Notes: a model not told the origin generated them from the sequence alone. Positions 9,611-19,884 are shown, counted from the stretch's first letter. The stretch: 64,000 nt of DNA from Proteiniphilum sp. X52 (GCF_003712195.1 NZ_RDSD01000006.1:1-64000); one strand, 5' to 3'. Numbers and translations: made by a program.

Positions 9611-11368
9611 TCACCATCCCTTATTTTGGACAAGGGCGTTAAATTTAAGCACCTCTCCTTCAGGCAGTGGAGCATAATGCATGTATGAATTATCGTATTT
9701 ACGCTCTTCAACATCCACAATATCGAACGTTCTCCCATGAATATTGACTCCTTTTACCGTCGGTGTCAAATCTTCTTTCCAGCGACGCAAATCCCAGAAG
9801 CGAAAACCTTCGAAACAGAGTTCGATCCGTCTCTCGTTTCGGATCAGCTTTCTCATCTCCTCTTTGGTGGAAATAGAATTTACATATAGATCGGGTTGGC
9901 TTATTCCTGCCCGTTTACGGATAGCCCTTATTACGTCTCGGGCCGAGTAACTGTGGTTTCCGGTACCATCCGGTCCCCAAGCTTCGTTGGCTGCCTCGGC
10001 ATAGGAGAGGTACAGTTCGGTATACCTCATGTGTGTGTCGTAATGATTTTTTGCCGCCGGCGACACCGGATCCAGATTGACATCCTCTCTTAACATTTTC
10101 CGAAGGTAATATCCCGTACGTGTTGATGTTGCGATGGAATCTTTGGCGTCTACCTTCCCCCCTACACCGGTATGAATTACATTCCCTTTCAATTTACTCC
10201 CGTCATACACGATGTATAGCGCTAAACGGGGGTCACGGTTGGCATAAGGTTCTTCCGGGTTATATCCGCTTCGCGGATCGGAAATGGGGTATCCATTGAT
10301 ACAGGGGAATGCATCCACCAGGTTTTGCGAAGGATTCACTTCCCCTCTTCCATATAAAGAGGGAGGATAATTGGCGGCTTCACGGTACGACGTTGCCCCG
10401 ATTGCCTTTCTCCAGATTATTTCTTCCTGTTCTTTTTTTGTGGAGATAATGGCTTCGATCATGGCTCCTTCAAAAAAACGGTGCCCATCCGGATCCAGCC
10501 CTTCGATACCATTATTCTTGTCGATCAGTACAGCCGCATAATCGGCCGCTTTTTTCCATAAAGCAATATCTCCGTTCGAAAAGGCGGGGCTCGCCTCCAA
10601 CAAGGCTACACGCGCTTTGATCCCTTTTACTATCCTGCCGCTGATGCGTTGTTTGGCAAAATCTCCGAAAACCGTATTGTAGTTGTCTGTATTCACTCTC
10701 TCGTAGCCGGGCGGAAGTTGTGAGGCTGAACTTATATTGTAGTAATCGTCCATGGTAAGGTATTCCGACGCTTTATCCAAGTCGGCATATATCTGCTTGA
10801 CCGATTCGGCAAAACTCGCGCGCGGAACGTTAAAATCGGCATCGAATTTCATGAACTCGTTATAGATTGGAATTCCCAACAGTTGATTGTCTTTTCCTAT
10901 TCCCCCGATCGTTACCAGCAGATGGTATTCAAACAGCGCTTTTAAAGCGTACGCTTCGCCCTTAAGCCTTTTTTTAAACATGCCATTTATCTCTTCATTC
11001 GACCATTTCCAACCTACCGTATCAATGATAGGGATAAATTGATTGATATAAAATATGGCTGAATTTGAGTTGTTCCACTCACTTACCGGGTTATACAACG
11101 CGGACCACTGTCCTGTAGCCATTTTCAGGAATCCATTCGATGTGTTGTTGCTGACGGCATCGTCGGTAGCGACCTCGGTATATTTCAGGCTGTTGGTGGG
11201 TAATTTAGAATATACGGTCATTAATAGGCCTTCGGCATACTCCGGATCCTTATACACTTGCTCGAAAGTGGTAAAATTCTCGTTTTCAGGTTCGAGTAGG
11301 TTCTCACACGAAACGCAATGTATTGATACAATCAATAAGATAATAAAATATATATTATTTTGTTTCAT
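9611..11368 (-). CDS. SusD/RagB-family nutrient-binding outer membrane lipoprotein (third pair)
   Basis: The 585-residue protein has a signal peptide ending in CVSC followed by E-N-L-L, the usual SusD lipoprotein start. It has the helical TPR-type body of SusD proteins, the NRDPRLALYI segment and the C-terminal RRIELCFEGFRFWDLRRWK motif that marks the family. The last residues (ALVQNKGW) fit the usual aromatic terminus. SusD forms the lid over its SusC partner and binds oligosaccharide at the cell surface. It begins 12 bp after the SusC stop, so the two are translated from one transcript. Confidence 0.92.
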   Translation of the reverse strand: MKQNNIYFIILLIVSIHCVSCENLLEPENENFTTFEQVYKDPEYAEGLLMTVYSKLPTNSLKYTEVATDDAVSNNTSNGFLKMATGQWSALYNPVSEWNNSNSAIFYINQFIPIIDTVGWKWSNEEINGMFKKRLKGEAYALKALFEYHLLVTIGGIGKDNQLLGIPIYNEFMKFDADFNVPRASFAESVKQIYADLDKASEYLTMDDYYNISSASQLPPGYERVNTDNYNTVFGDFAKQRISGRIVKGIKARVALLEASPAFSNGDIALWKKAADYAAVLIDKNNGIEGLDPDGHRFFEGAMIEAIISTKKEQEEIIWRKAIGATSYREAANYPPSLYGRGEVNPSQNLVDAFPCINGYPISDPRSGYNPEEPYANRDPRLALYIVYDGSKLKGNVIHTGVGGKVDAKDSIATSTRTGYYLRKMLREDVNLDPVSPAAKNHYDTHMRYTELYLSYAEAANEAWGPDGTGNHSYSARDVIRAIRKRAGISQPDLYVNSISTKEEMRKLIRNERRIELCFEGFRFWDLRRWKEDLTPTVKGVNIHGRTFDIVDVEERKYDNSYMHYAPLPEGEVLKFNALVQNKGW

Positions 11369-11380
11369 TTTGGTATTTTT

Positions 11381-14300
11381 TTAAAACTGCATTTTTAATC
11401 CAACGGAAAATGAACGGTAGTTTGGTTCAGATCCCACCCTCAGTTCTTTTATATCCCGGTATTTTGAAACGGTGAAAAGGCCGGATCCGTCTAAAAAACA
11501 ACTGATGTTTTTCATTTGCAGCGTTTGTGCCAGGACTTTGGGAAATTCATAGGTCAATTGCGCCCGTTGCAACGTAAAATAGTCGTCTCTATACAGCCAA
11601 AAGGTAGAATTACGGAAATTATTCGTACTGGTCATCGTTGTCAGACGCGGATAAGTGGCCGTTGTTTTGGTTTCTTCCGTCCAACGGTTCAATATGTACT
11701 CCGAATATTTCTTATCTCCGTCCACCCAATAATAGTTCCCGTTTATATAAGAATCTGCCCCCTTGCGACCATTTCCTAAAGCGTAAAAAGATACATTTTT
11801 GTACGTCAGGCACAAGTGTAATCCATAAGAAAAAGGAGCCTGCCAACGGCCGATCTGAACCTCATCGTTGATGTTAATAACGCCGTCGTTGTTCTGATCC
11901 ACATATTTAATATCCCCCGGCTTTACTGTGCCGAAAGTTTGGGTGGGACTGTTGCTGATCTCTTCTTCATCCATAAACAGCCCGGCTGCAACCAATCCGA
12001 AACGGGCGTCTACAGGGCGTCCCTGACGATATTGATACGCATCGGCATATATTTCGTCTCTTCTAATAACTTCCGACGTTGTGTACAATGCATTTGCCCC
12101 CAGTACAATCCGGAAATCCCCTAATTTGCGATTGAAAGTCAATCCGATTTCCGCACCTTTGTACGCATTTTTATCAAAATTGACATAAGGAATAAATTGT
12201 GAATAGAAAGTGGGGTATATGGTTTGTGCACGGGTAACCATGTCGTAATTCAAACTGGAAAAGATATTGGCTTCCAGCGCCAGCATCTGGTGGAAGAAAC
12301 TCCCTTCAATCCCGATATTCAACTCTCTTCGTTTTTCAAACCCCATCACATTATTTTCACCCTGCACGGCAACGACGCCTTCGTTACCCCAGTTCAATTC
12401 ATTCCATTGATAACCGGTGGATTTGGCATATCGGCCGATGTAATCGAAGAATCCCCCGATTCCTGCATCGTAATTGATGATACCCCCTGTCAATCGGAGT
12501 TTCAGGTAATCGATCGCTTTCACGGATGACATAAAATCCTCGGAACTAATCATCCAGGCAAGCCCGAAAGAGGGAGAGAATGCCCTTCTTGCTTTTGGGG
12601 GCAACTTCACGGAATTGACATAGGCACTGCTAAAATCAACCATATACTTCCTGTTATAAATATAGTTTAGCCTCAGTCCGAAGTTGGCATTTTTTTTACT
12701 TTGGTAATCTCCCATCATCTTATAGCTGTTGGCGAACCCCAAGAGCGAACCCGTGAATTGGTGCACCTCATTAAATATCCTGTTATAGTCGAGCAGGCCG
12801 TAAAAACCGAACCTTCTCTGATAATACGTGCCAGAAACGGACTGGGTTCCGGGACGCGAATCATTTCCGTATTTCACCAAAGCTACTATCGAATCTCCTG
12901 TCAAATTCCAGGTGGGCTCATAGACCGAATATTCATTGGCAACGCGTTGATCATAATTGGTGAAATAATCGAAACTGATATTGGTATGAAAAGCCAATCC
13001 GTTCAGGAAATCACTTAAATCAAAGTCGATCCGGTTGTTCAGTGAAAAGTTCCGTTGTATATTTTCACTGGTGCCACCCGAATAGCCGTCGGCAATGGGG
13101 TTTGTCAAATAGGATTGCGTGCCCCCCAGCAAGTAAATTTCTCCCACATCATTTTTTCGTGATTTCAGCAAAGGTTCTGTTGAAACAATATACTTAATGG
13201 GGAGGAGAGGGGAAAACAGGTTGGGCTTTAACGTAGCCGCATTACTCCAGTAATCACCCACAGGTTCCTTGTCGTTTGAAAATACCGCCACGGCATCTAA
13301 GGAGGCTTTGATAAAAGAATTAACATTTAAATCGACATTGCCCCTTAAATTGAATCTGTTCCTGCGGCCGTTTCTTCCTTCACCAAAATTCAACAGGCTT
13401 CCCGCATACTCCCATCCCATATTGGTATAATAGGTGGCGGTATTATTACCCCCTGAAAATTCAGCCATTCCTTTTGCAAAAGGTTTATAAGATTTCAGGT
13501 AGTCGTTGGAATAATAATCGATATCCGGATAACGATAAATGTTATGTCCTTTTCTGTAGTTTTCAATCACTCTTTTTTTATATAGCGGGGTTAAACCGTC
13601 GTTCACGCGGGCTTCATTATACAATGTCATATAATCGGCCGATGACAGGTATTTAGGCAGTTGCATGGGTAGTGAGACACCGTAATAGGCCGTAACATTT
13701 ATTTTACTCTTATTGGGATTTCCTCTTTTGGTGGTAATTAAAACCACACCGTTTACCGCCTCGCTTCCGTATAACATTGCCGAATTGATGTCCTTTAACA
13801 CGCTTATCTGCTCCACTTCCGCCAAGTTTATCGTCCAGATATCACGGGGCAATCCGTCAACAATAAATAAAGCATTCCCCAATCCGCGGATATTGTTATA
13901 GCCCAGCAAACCGGGTATGCGGCCCAAGAGGGCATCGGAAAGCCATTGGGTGTTATCGTATTTGATTATATCGTCGGCCACTAAAAAAGTAGCTGAACCT
14001 ATTAGGTTGCCCTTTGGAATTCTTCCAAAAGCGATATTTACACTATCCCTTTTACTATATAAAGGAACATGAGGTTCCAACTGGAACAATTCCATTTCGG
14101 CAAATTCTCCCGCCTGAAAATAAACCGGCTCAAATGCGGGAGCTTTTATGGAGAGATCAGACTGATCCGGAACGGATATGGTGAACTTCCCCGAATCATC
14201 TGAAAAAGCGACCACCCATCCGTCATTTGCCGAGATCGTTGCTCCGCTTATGGGATTTCCGTTATTATCTTGAACAACAGCGTCAATTGTTATGTATTTG

Positions 14301-14392
14301 GTATGTTGCCTCCTTTGGGCAAAGCTTTTTCCTGTGGAACACAGCATTAAAAAAACCAATAAGGTAGATAGTATATCGTATTTTATTTTCAT
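11381..14392 (-). CDS. SusC/RagA-family TonB-dependent transporter without STN domain (third pair)
   Basis: The protein has 1003 residues with a signal peptide ending near SFAQ. An N-terminal carboxypeptidase-like domain (residues ~30-110: ITIDAVVQDNNGNPISGATIS) is followed by a plug domain (LIGSATFLVADDI to VNGVVLITTKRG) and a 22-strand-type barrel ending in phenylalanine (SVGLKMQF). Unlike the two upstream SusC genes it lacks the secretin/TonB N-terminal (STN) signalling domain, so it should not contact FecR directly. The plug is divergent from usual SusC: the standard LEEVVVVGYG stretch is not recognisable. It starts 44 bp after the preceding SusD, so it probably depends on upstream transcription. 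Confidence 0.9.
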   Translation of the reverse strand: MKIKYDILSTLLVFLMLCSTGKSFAQRRQHTKYITIDAVVQDNNGNPISGATISANDGWVVAFSDDSGKFTISVPDQSDLSIKAPAFEPVYFQAGEFAEMELFQLEPHVPLYSKRDSVNIAFGRIPKGNLIGSATFLVADDIIKYDNTQWLSDALLGRIPGLLGYNNIRGLGNALFIVDGLPRDIWTINLAEVEQISVLKDINSAMLYGSEAVNGVVLITTKRGNPNKSKINVTAYYGVSLPMQLPKYLSSADYMTLYNEARVNDGLTPLYKKRVIENYRKGHNIYRYPDIDYYSNDYLKSYKPFAKGMAEFSGGNNTATYYTNMGWEYAGSLLNFGEGRNGRRNRFNLRGNVDLNVNSFIKASLDAVAVFSNDKEPVGDYWSNAATLKPNLFSPLLPIKYIVSTEPLLKSRKNDVGEIYLLGGTQSYLTNPIADGYSGGTSENIQRNFSLNNRIDFDLSDFLNGLAFHTNISFDYFTNYDQRVANEYSVYEPTWNLTGDSIVALVKYGNDSRPGTQSVSGTYYQRRFGFYGLLDYNRIFNEVHQFTGSLLGFANSYKMMGDYQSKKNANFGLRLNYIYNRKYMVDFSSAYVNSVKLPPKARRAFSPSFGLAWMISSEDFMSSVKAIDYLKLRLTGGIINYDAGIGGFFDYIGRYAKSTGYQWNELNWGNEGVVAVQGENNVMGFEKRRELNIGIEGSFFHQMLALEANIFSSLNYDMVTRAQTIYPTFYSQFIPYVNFDKNAYKGAEIGLTFNRKLGDFRIVLGANALYTTSEVIRRDEIYADAYQYRQGRPVDARFGLVAAGLFMDEEEISNSPTQTFGTVKPGDIKYVDQNNDGVININDEVQIGRWQAPFSYGLHLCLTYKNVSFYALGNGRKGADSYINGNYYWVDGDKKYSEYILNRWTEETKTTATYPRLTTMTSTNNFRNSTFWLYRDDYFTLQRAQLTYEFPKVLAQTLQMKNISCFLDGSGLFTVSKYRDIKELRVGSEPNYRSFSVGLKMQF

Positions 14393-14436
14393 TTCGTGGA
14401 ATTTTTAGGTTGTTAGTATTCGACTGCCCGTCTAAG

Positions 14437-16224
14437 TTACCAGCCCGGATTTTGAGGAAATTCGGGATATAAAGTGGTAAATTTCACCTGAAACGGCAAC
14501 CAGTTGTGTTTCTTTTCAACCACCCTCGTGATCACAATCCTTTCTTGTAAATTGATTGGTTTCCCGTTCGGACCGCGGTCAAAATCAATGGCCGTTTTCT
14601 CCCTGTATTTCATCTCTCCATTCAAATTCCACCTACGTAAATCGTGAAATCGATGTGCTTCAAAAGCCAATTCCACTGCCCTTTCCCGAATAATTTCACC
14701 CATAAAGGCTTCTTTTGTTGAAGTATACCGGGCATCCAGATCCGGTAATTGTGCGCGGTTCCTGATTATATTCAACGCCTGTTCCGCAGTGAGGGAATAG
14801 TTGGGCGCTTTAGACGATGGGTTGCCATAACCTTGTAATACCGCCTCTGCGTACATCAGATAGATATCCGCCAATCGCAAATAAGGGATATAACATTGCC
14901 AACTTGCCCATTTATTATCCCAACTGTTGCATCCGATGGGACTGAACCTTTTATAGAAATACCCCGTCACACTGTTACCTACCGTGCTGCGGTATGAGCC
15001 GCCGTTGTATAATTCCGCGAATCGGACGCTGGCAGGAGGCGCTGTGCTATAAACCAGCTGGTCTCCGTCGATAATGATATCGGAATAAAAACGGGGTTCA
15101 CGCCCTGTCCACGGATCGTTCGGATTATACCCCGAATGGGGGTCATCGATGGGCAAACCGTTGGCCATGGCATAGTTTTTAATAAAATTATGCGTAGGCA
15201 CTTCTACATTTTTTTGCATTCCCCCGCCTAAAGCCACAGGAACCGTACCATTGACTGCAGACCATCTGGATCGAGAATATTCTAGAATTGCCGGATACAT
15301 GATGACTTCGCTACCGCCGGGCAAAGTCCTGTTACTGGCTGACCAAACCCAAAAGTTATCTGTCCATGTGGCCCACGGCTGTAACTTATAAGCTCCCGTT
15401 TCGTCACAGAGCTTGAGGAGTTCGGAAAAAGCATCTGCCGCTTGTTGACAAAGTTCACTATCGAATACGGCTTTTCCCGTCGATTCTTCATTCATCATCG
15501 GGCTGGCCGCATACAATAAATCTTTACCCAGATAGCCCAATGCGTGGATCTTTGTGATCCGTTGGTGGTTATTGCCTAAAGTAGGCTTCCCTGCCACCGA
15601 TTTATCCCAATCGACAGGTAACAGTTTCGCTGCCGCTTTTAAATCTTCTGCCGCTTTTAAAGCCGTCTCACGATATGACAACCGCGGCAAGCTTAAATCA
15701 TCTGTGGCGACCAATACGGTATCAATATAGGGCAGACCTCCCCAATAACGCATCAGTTCGAAATGAAACCAACCCCGGAAAAAAAGGCACTGCCCTTTGA
15801 TAAAATCCTTTTCTTCCTGCGTGGCATCCGTTAACAGGTCAAGTTTACTTAGTCCCAGATTGGCTTTCCGGATGCCGTACCAACACAAGGGCCATATTCT
15901 TTTACTCCTCGGTTCATTATCGGTATTGGCTGTTGTTCCGTAGAGCAAAGCGCTCTGATCCCAATAATTCCCCAAATCGAAAGAATAGGGATAGTTGTTC
16001 AGGGTTTCATCGGCAAAAAGATATAGATTCCAGGCTCCGGCTTTGTTGTAATCGGTAACACAATTGTACATCTCTTCTACAAATCCCTGAAAACTTGTAA
16101 AACTGCCGTAAACCTCTTTCTCCGTAATATTGGCTTCCGGTGATTTGTCCAGATAATCTTCACAGGAAGATATTATTAGCATCAATAGTAATGAATAGCT
16201 TATTTTATAGATTATGTGTTTCAT
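14437..16224 (-). CDS. SusD/RagB-family lipoprotein (second pair)
   Basis: The ATG at 16224 gives a clean lipoprotein signal (MKHIIYKISYSLLLMLIISSC); a more upstream ATG at 16251 would overlap the SusC gene. The roughly 595-residue product carries SusD hallmarks: SSCEDYLDKSPEANITEKEVY near the N-terminus, GQCLFFRGWFHFELMRYWGG, GREPRFYSDI, and RERAVELAFEAHRFHDLRRW near the C-terminus, ending in QNPGW. It should cap the adjacent SusC transporter at the surface and bind its glycan. The start lies 10 bp after the SusC stop. Confidence 0.92.
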   Translation of the reverse strand: MKHIIYKISYSLLLMLIISSCEDYLDKSPEANITEKEVYGSFTSFQGFVEEMYNCVTDYNKAGAWNLYLFADETLNNYPYSFDLGNYWDQSALLYGTTANTDNEPRSKRIWPLCWYGIRKANLGLSKLDLLTDATQEEKDFIKGQCLFFRGWFHFELMRYWGGLPYIDTVLVATDDLSLPRLSYRETALKAAEDLKAAAKLLPVDWDKSVAGKPTLGNNHQRITKIHALGYLGKDLLYAASPMMNEESTGKAVFDSELCQQAADAFSELLKLCDETGAYKLQPWATWTDNFWVWSASNRTLPGGSEVIMYPAILEYSRSRWSAVNGTVPVALGGGMQKNVEVPTHNFIKNYAMANGLPIDDPHSGYNPNDPWTGREPRFYSDIIIDGDQLVYSTAPPASVRFAELYNGGSYRSTVGNSVTGYFYKRFSPIGCNSWDNKWASWQCYIPYLRLADIYLMYAEAVLQGYGNPSSKAPNYSLTAEQALNIIRNRAQLPDLDARYTSTKEAFMGEIIRERAVELAFEAHRFHDLRRWNLNGEMKYREKTAIDFDRGPNGKPINLQERIVITRVVEKKHNWLPFQVKFTTLYPEFPQNPGW

Positions 16225-16234
16225 AGGAAGTCTT

Positions 16235-19200
16235 TTAAAAATTAATATCAATACCCAAATTTATCCTTTTTACCGTTGGATAGGTGCCGTAGCTCGCAGA
16301 TCCTCCTGCCCATGCGGCTTCCCTGTCATCGGGAAGTCTCGACCAGAAAAACAGGTTGTTCCCATTTAAATAAACTCTTAATGAAGATAATCCACTGTTT
16401 TTTAATAATTTATTTGCTTTGTCAAATGTGTAAGCGATTTCAACCGTTTTGAGCCGGATAAATGACGCATCATACAAGTAATAATCCCCGATGCTAAAGA
16501 GAGAAGTATTGTCTTTATTTCCAGTTTTCCATCTCGGCAGGAACGATGTAGCATTTTGATTGTCTTTTGACCAGTAATCCTGCACGTGAGAAAATACCAC
16601 ATTATCGTAAAGCAAAAAATTTAACAAAGGTACTGAGCGAGAAACGTTGTTCACACCATAAAATTGGGCCATGGCACTGAATCCCTTGTAATTCAATCCC
16701 AAAGAAAGGTTATAGGTGTTTTCCGGCACCTCGGGATAACCGTAGGGAACAACATCTTCCGAGTTTCGGATGTATCCGTCGGCATTGAAATCGAGAAGAT
16801 TATAAAATCCGGGCATTTTCAGTAGGTCATTCGTCTCCATCGGCACACTGGCATACACCTCATCCCAATTGTTGTAAAACTCCGTTCTTAACAGGCTTCT
16901 GCTTTGGCCGATAGGGTATCCCTGGGCTTTCAAATAATCGGGTAACAAAAGCGGGTCGTCTTTAAAGATTACCTTGTTCCGGATATGGGTGAATGACAGC
17001 GTTGTCCAGAGATGAAAGTCGTTGCTGATTCTTTTGTTAAACTTGGTTTCAACCTCATACCCTGTAGAGTTTACCCGTCCGGAATTGGTAGTAGGCGGCG
17101 TGCCTCCATAAAAAGGGGGTACACTGCTTAAGTTACCCGCCAGTAGGATATCGGTTCTTTTCTCACTAAAATAGTCAATATCTATGGCCAGTAAATTATT
17201 GAAGATACCCAACTCAACACCGTAATTTTGTTTTTTCGCTTTTTCCCAGTGAATGTCGGAGTTGCCGATAGAAGCCTCCTTATACCATGTATAGGGACTT
17301 GCGCCTCTCGGCGATTGGTTTAACCGGGCAAAACCGCCGTAGGAATATTGGGAAGCGTACAGCCATCTTCCTCCACTTACCCTGTCATCCCCGACGTATC
17401 CCAAACTGTAGCGAAGTTTTAATTTATTGATCCACTGCGGTTTGAAAAACTTCTCGTTAGAAACATACCATCCGAGCGCCATGGACGGGAAGAAATCAAA
17501 ACGGTATCCCGGCCCGAACTGCTCGGAACCGTTATATGCTCCGTTAAATTCCAAAAAGAACCGGGTGTCGTAATCGTAGGTGGCTCTCGATACCCAATCT
17601 TCCCGATAATGTTTAAACTCGTTTCCGGAAGCGTATTCTTCCCGTTTCATCACTCCCATAGCGCCTACGCTATGGAGTCCGAATTTACGCGCATAGTTGA
17701 TTTGCAATTGATAAACCATTCTTCTGCTCAAAGCTCCGGAAGGTGCTTCATCGTAGAGTTCCCAAGGTTTCAATGCCCAGTCGAATTGATTGTATCCCAG
17801 GATCGGCAGGTTTTGGATATATTCGTTTGGATCCTGATCCGGCCCGGTATATAATTCCGAGTTCACATATTTTTCCGGGGTATTACTGTTCCAGTCCGTA
17901 GGACGGATATGGTTGGCCAAATCCCAAATGCCTCCGGTCGTGGAAAGGGTATTGTCGTAATAAAAAGAGGCCTTGGCAACCAACCCTTTGGTAATGAATT
18001 CGAGATTTTGCTCCACCTCAAAATCGGACAATAACGAAGTTGTACGGATTTGTTTCAATCCCTGGTTATAAACTACGGCTACCGGGTTTATTTTTCCCGT
18101 CAACAACGACCAGCCCCAACGACCGTCCGAATATTGCGGGAGATAAATGTCAGGCGGCATCCCGTAAACGGCTGCCCACATACTTCCATCATAGCCATAG
18201 TTTTTATTTTTCTGGCTGTAATAGCCGGACAGGTTCATTTTTAAAGTAGTTGAGCCGGTTATCTGAAAATCGAGGTTGCTTCTGAAATTAAACCGGTCAA
18301 AATCATAATTCGGGTCATAATTTTTAAAATTCTCATAATCTTTAAACATATCTCCTTCGTGCAGGTAGGAGAGGGAGCCGAAGTAACGGACCAGGTTGTT
18401 TCCACCAGACACATTCAACGTGGCTTTGTGTGAAAATCCGACATCTTTGAACATCGCTTTCTCCCAATCGACGTTGGGATATATTTCAACGTATTCGGGT
18501 GACTGGGGTAATTGATATCTTTTGGCTATTTCAAAAGGGATATAATCCTGCCAGGAAGGTTCGTTCAGTGAAACTTCCCGTTCAATGGCTTCGTTCCGGG
18601 TAAGGATAGCCTGGTAGGAATCCATTGTTTTCGGGACTTTGGATAACTGCATGGCCGTGGTATTGTAAGAAAAAGAGATATTGGGTTTTCCTCTTTCTCC
18701 TCTCTTGGTAGTTATTAAGATTACCCCGTTTGCGCCCTTTACGCCAAAAACCGCAGTGGCAGAGGCATCTTTCAATATGGATACATTTTGTACTTCATTG
18801 ACATCCACATTGCTCATATCCCTTTCAACACCATCTACCAGGATCAAAGGCTGACCCCCGTTCCACGTGTTTTGACCGCGGATAAAAATGGATGTGGCGC
18901 TCGACCCGTCATTTGTGCCGCCCGGTTCTCCTGATGAGGTGATCGTGACCAAGCCGGGCAATTGTCCGCTCAGAGCCTCCCTTAAGTCGGCAACATTTCC
19001 CCTTCTTATCAACTCCTTGGATGATGCCTGGGAAATGGCACCCACCACACTCTCTTTTCGTTGTACACCGTATCCCACCGCAACAACTTCTTCAAGGCCT
19101 ATGGTCTCTTCTTTCATTGTTATGTTGATCGTGGTTCTGTTTCCAACGGTGATCTCCTGCGATTGCATGCCGACAAACGAAAAAATGAGAACGGGAGTAC

Positions 19201-19756
19201 CGGGAATATTGTGTAATATATAATTACCGTCAACATCGGTAGTAGTTCCCATTGATGTTCCTTTTACCACGATGGTTACTCCCGGTAGAGGTTCTCCGTG
19301 TTCGTCGATCACCTTTCCTCTTATTGTTTTTCCTTGCTGTTCCGGTTCAGCGATGGAAACTTCTTTTATGTCTGTTGTAATTGGTTTGGGATTCTTATAT
19401 ACCGAAACCTGTCGCCCTATCGTTTTATAAGCTAGGTCGGTGCCGGAGAAGATATTGTCCAGGATGGTTTGAATGCTCTCTTTCTTTGCCCGCAACGATA
19501 TTTTTCGATTCAATTCTCTCGATGCTTCGTCAGTAATAAGAAAAACATAGTCGCTTGTCTTTTCGATTTCGGAAATCGCCTTTTTCATACTGACGTTGCT
19601 CAGTTCCAACGAAAGTTTTTTTTGCTGCGAAAAAACGTCTCCCGCGGTAATGGTAAAAAAGCAGAAAAAAAGCATTAAAAATGAAATCTTCATGATTTTT
19701 ATGGTTCTGTTGCACTTTTTACATCTACTTTGGTCAGGTTTAAATTTTTCTTCCAT
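16235..19756 (-). CDS. SusC/RagA-family TonB-dependent transporter with STN signalling domain (second pair)
   Basis: The 1173-residue protein has an unusually long basic n-region (MEEKFKPDQSRCKKCNR) before the hydrophobic signal core; translation from the internal ATG at 19693 is an alternative. Residues ~45-115 form an STN domain (LSLELSNVSMKKAISEIEK). A carboxypeptidase-like domain (~145-220, TIRGKVIDEHGEPLPGVTI), the LEEVVAVGYG motif, plug and barrel ending in GIDINF follow. STN domains pass a substrate signal to FecR anti-sigma factors, so this transporter is probably both importer and sensor. A candidate antisense RNA starts over its initiation codon. The N-terminal DNA is similar to that of the other STN-type SusC at 24877, which suggests duplication. 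Confidence 0.92.
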   Translation of the reverse strand: MEEKFKPDQSRCKKCNRTIKIMKISFLMLFFCFFTITAGDVFSQQKKLSLELSNVSMKKAISEIEKTSDYVFLITDEASRELNRKISLRAKKESIQTILDNIFSGTDLAYKTIGRQVSVYKNPKPITTDIKEVSIAEPEQQGKTIRGKVIDEHGEPLPGVTIVVKGTSMGTTTDVDGNYILHNIPGTPVLIFSFVGMQSQEITVGNRTTINITMKEETIGLEEVVAVGYGVQRKESVVGAISQASSKELIRRGNVADLREALSGQLPGLVTITSSGEPGGTNDGSSATSIFIRGQNTWNGGQPLILVDGVERDMSNVDVNEVQNVSILKDASATAVFGVKGANGVILITTKRGERGKPNISFSYNTTAMQLSKVPKTMDSYQAILTRNEAIEREVSLNEPSWQDYIPFEIAKRYQLPQSPEYVEIYPNVDWEKAMFKDVGFSHKATLNVSGGNNLVRYFGSLSYLHEGDMFKDYENFKNYDPNYDFDRFNFRSNLDFQITGSTTLKMNLSGYYSQKNKNYGYDGSMWAAVYGMPPDIYLPQYSDGRWGWSLLTGKINPVAVVYNQGLKQIRTTSLLSDFEVEQNLEFITKGLVAKASFYYDNTLSTTGGIWDLANHIRPTDWNSNTPEKYVNSELYTGPDQDPNEYIQNLPILGYNQFDWALKPWELYDEAPSGALSRRMVYQLQINYARKFGLHSVGAMGVMKREEYASGNEFKHYREDWVSRATYDYDTRFFLEFNGAYNGSEQFGPGYRFDFFPSMALGWYVSNEKFFKPQWINKLKLRYSLGYVGDDRVSGGRWLYASQYSYGGFARLNQSPRGASPYTWYKEASIGNSDIHWEKAKKQNYGVELGIFNNLLAIDIDYFSEKRTDILLAGNLSSVPPFYGGTPPTTNSGRVNSTGYEVETKFNKRISNDFHLWTTLSFTHIRNKVIFKDDPLLLPDYLKAQGYPIGQSRSLLRTEFYNNWDEVYASVPMETNDLLKMPGFYNLLDFNADGYIRNSEDVVPYGYPEVPENTYNLSLGLNYKGFSAMAQFYGVNNVSRSVPLLNFLLYDNVVFSHVQDYWSKDNQNATSFLPRWKTGNKDNTSLFSIGDYYLYDASFIRLKTVEIAYTFDKANKLLKNSGLSSLRVYLNGNNLFFWSRLPDDREAAWAGGSASYGTYPTVKRINLGIDINF

Positions 19757-19763
19757 ACATTTG
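19756..19763 (+). promoter_or_regulatory. Antisense -7 promoter element overlapping a susC start codon
   Basis: TACATTTG on the plus strand is a perfect match to the Bacteroidota -7 consensus TAnnTTTG. It overlaps the complement of the susC ATG and is kept in the paralogous locus at 24877. I see no convincing -33 TTTG at the usual spacing; one lies 23 bp upstream. Confidence 0.55.
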
Positions 19764-19769
19764 TAATGA

Positions 19770-19862
19770 ATTTTTAGTTTAGGTAATTTATTTTCTGAGG
19801 ATTATCCGTGAATTAAATTTTCACCCGATCGGGCGATGTGCCACCATTGCCCGATCTTTTTG
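19770..19862 (+). ncRNA. Candidate cis-antisense small RNA opposite the susC leader (copy 1)
   Basis: A TACATTTG -7 element (19756-19763) predicts a start near 19770, and a hairpin with T tract ends near 19862, giving an RNA of about 90 nt. It is complementary to the susC leader between SusD (stop 19885) and SusC (start 19756). The same unit occurs at 24891-24976. PULs of Bacteroides fragilis carry small antisense RNAs of the DonS type at this position, which repress the susC operon; assigning this one to that class is inference. The exact 5' end is estimated from the promoter motif. Confidence 0.6.
19827..19861 (+). terminator. Plus-strand hairpin terminator of candidate antisense RNA, copy 1
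   Basis: The 12-bp stem GATCGGGCGATG (19827-19838) pairs with CATTGCCCGATC (19845-19856) with one G-U wobble and a 6-nt loop, followed by five T. On the minus strand the wobble becomes an A-C mismatch and no U tract follows, so the plus strand is the functional direction. Confidence 0.7.
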
Positions 19863-19884
19863 TTCCTTTTCTTATTTATTCAAG

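Noticed and set aside
19827-19856. Hairpin considered as sense-strand terminator of the preceding SusD gene
   Set aside because: On the minus strand the stem has an A-C mismatch and no U tract follows. Both copies favour the plus strand.
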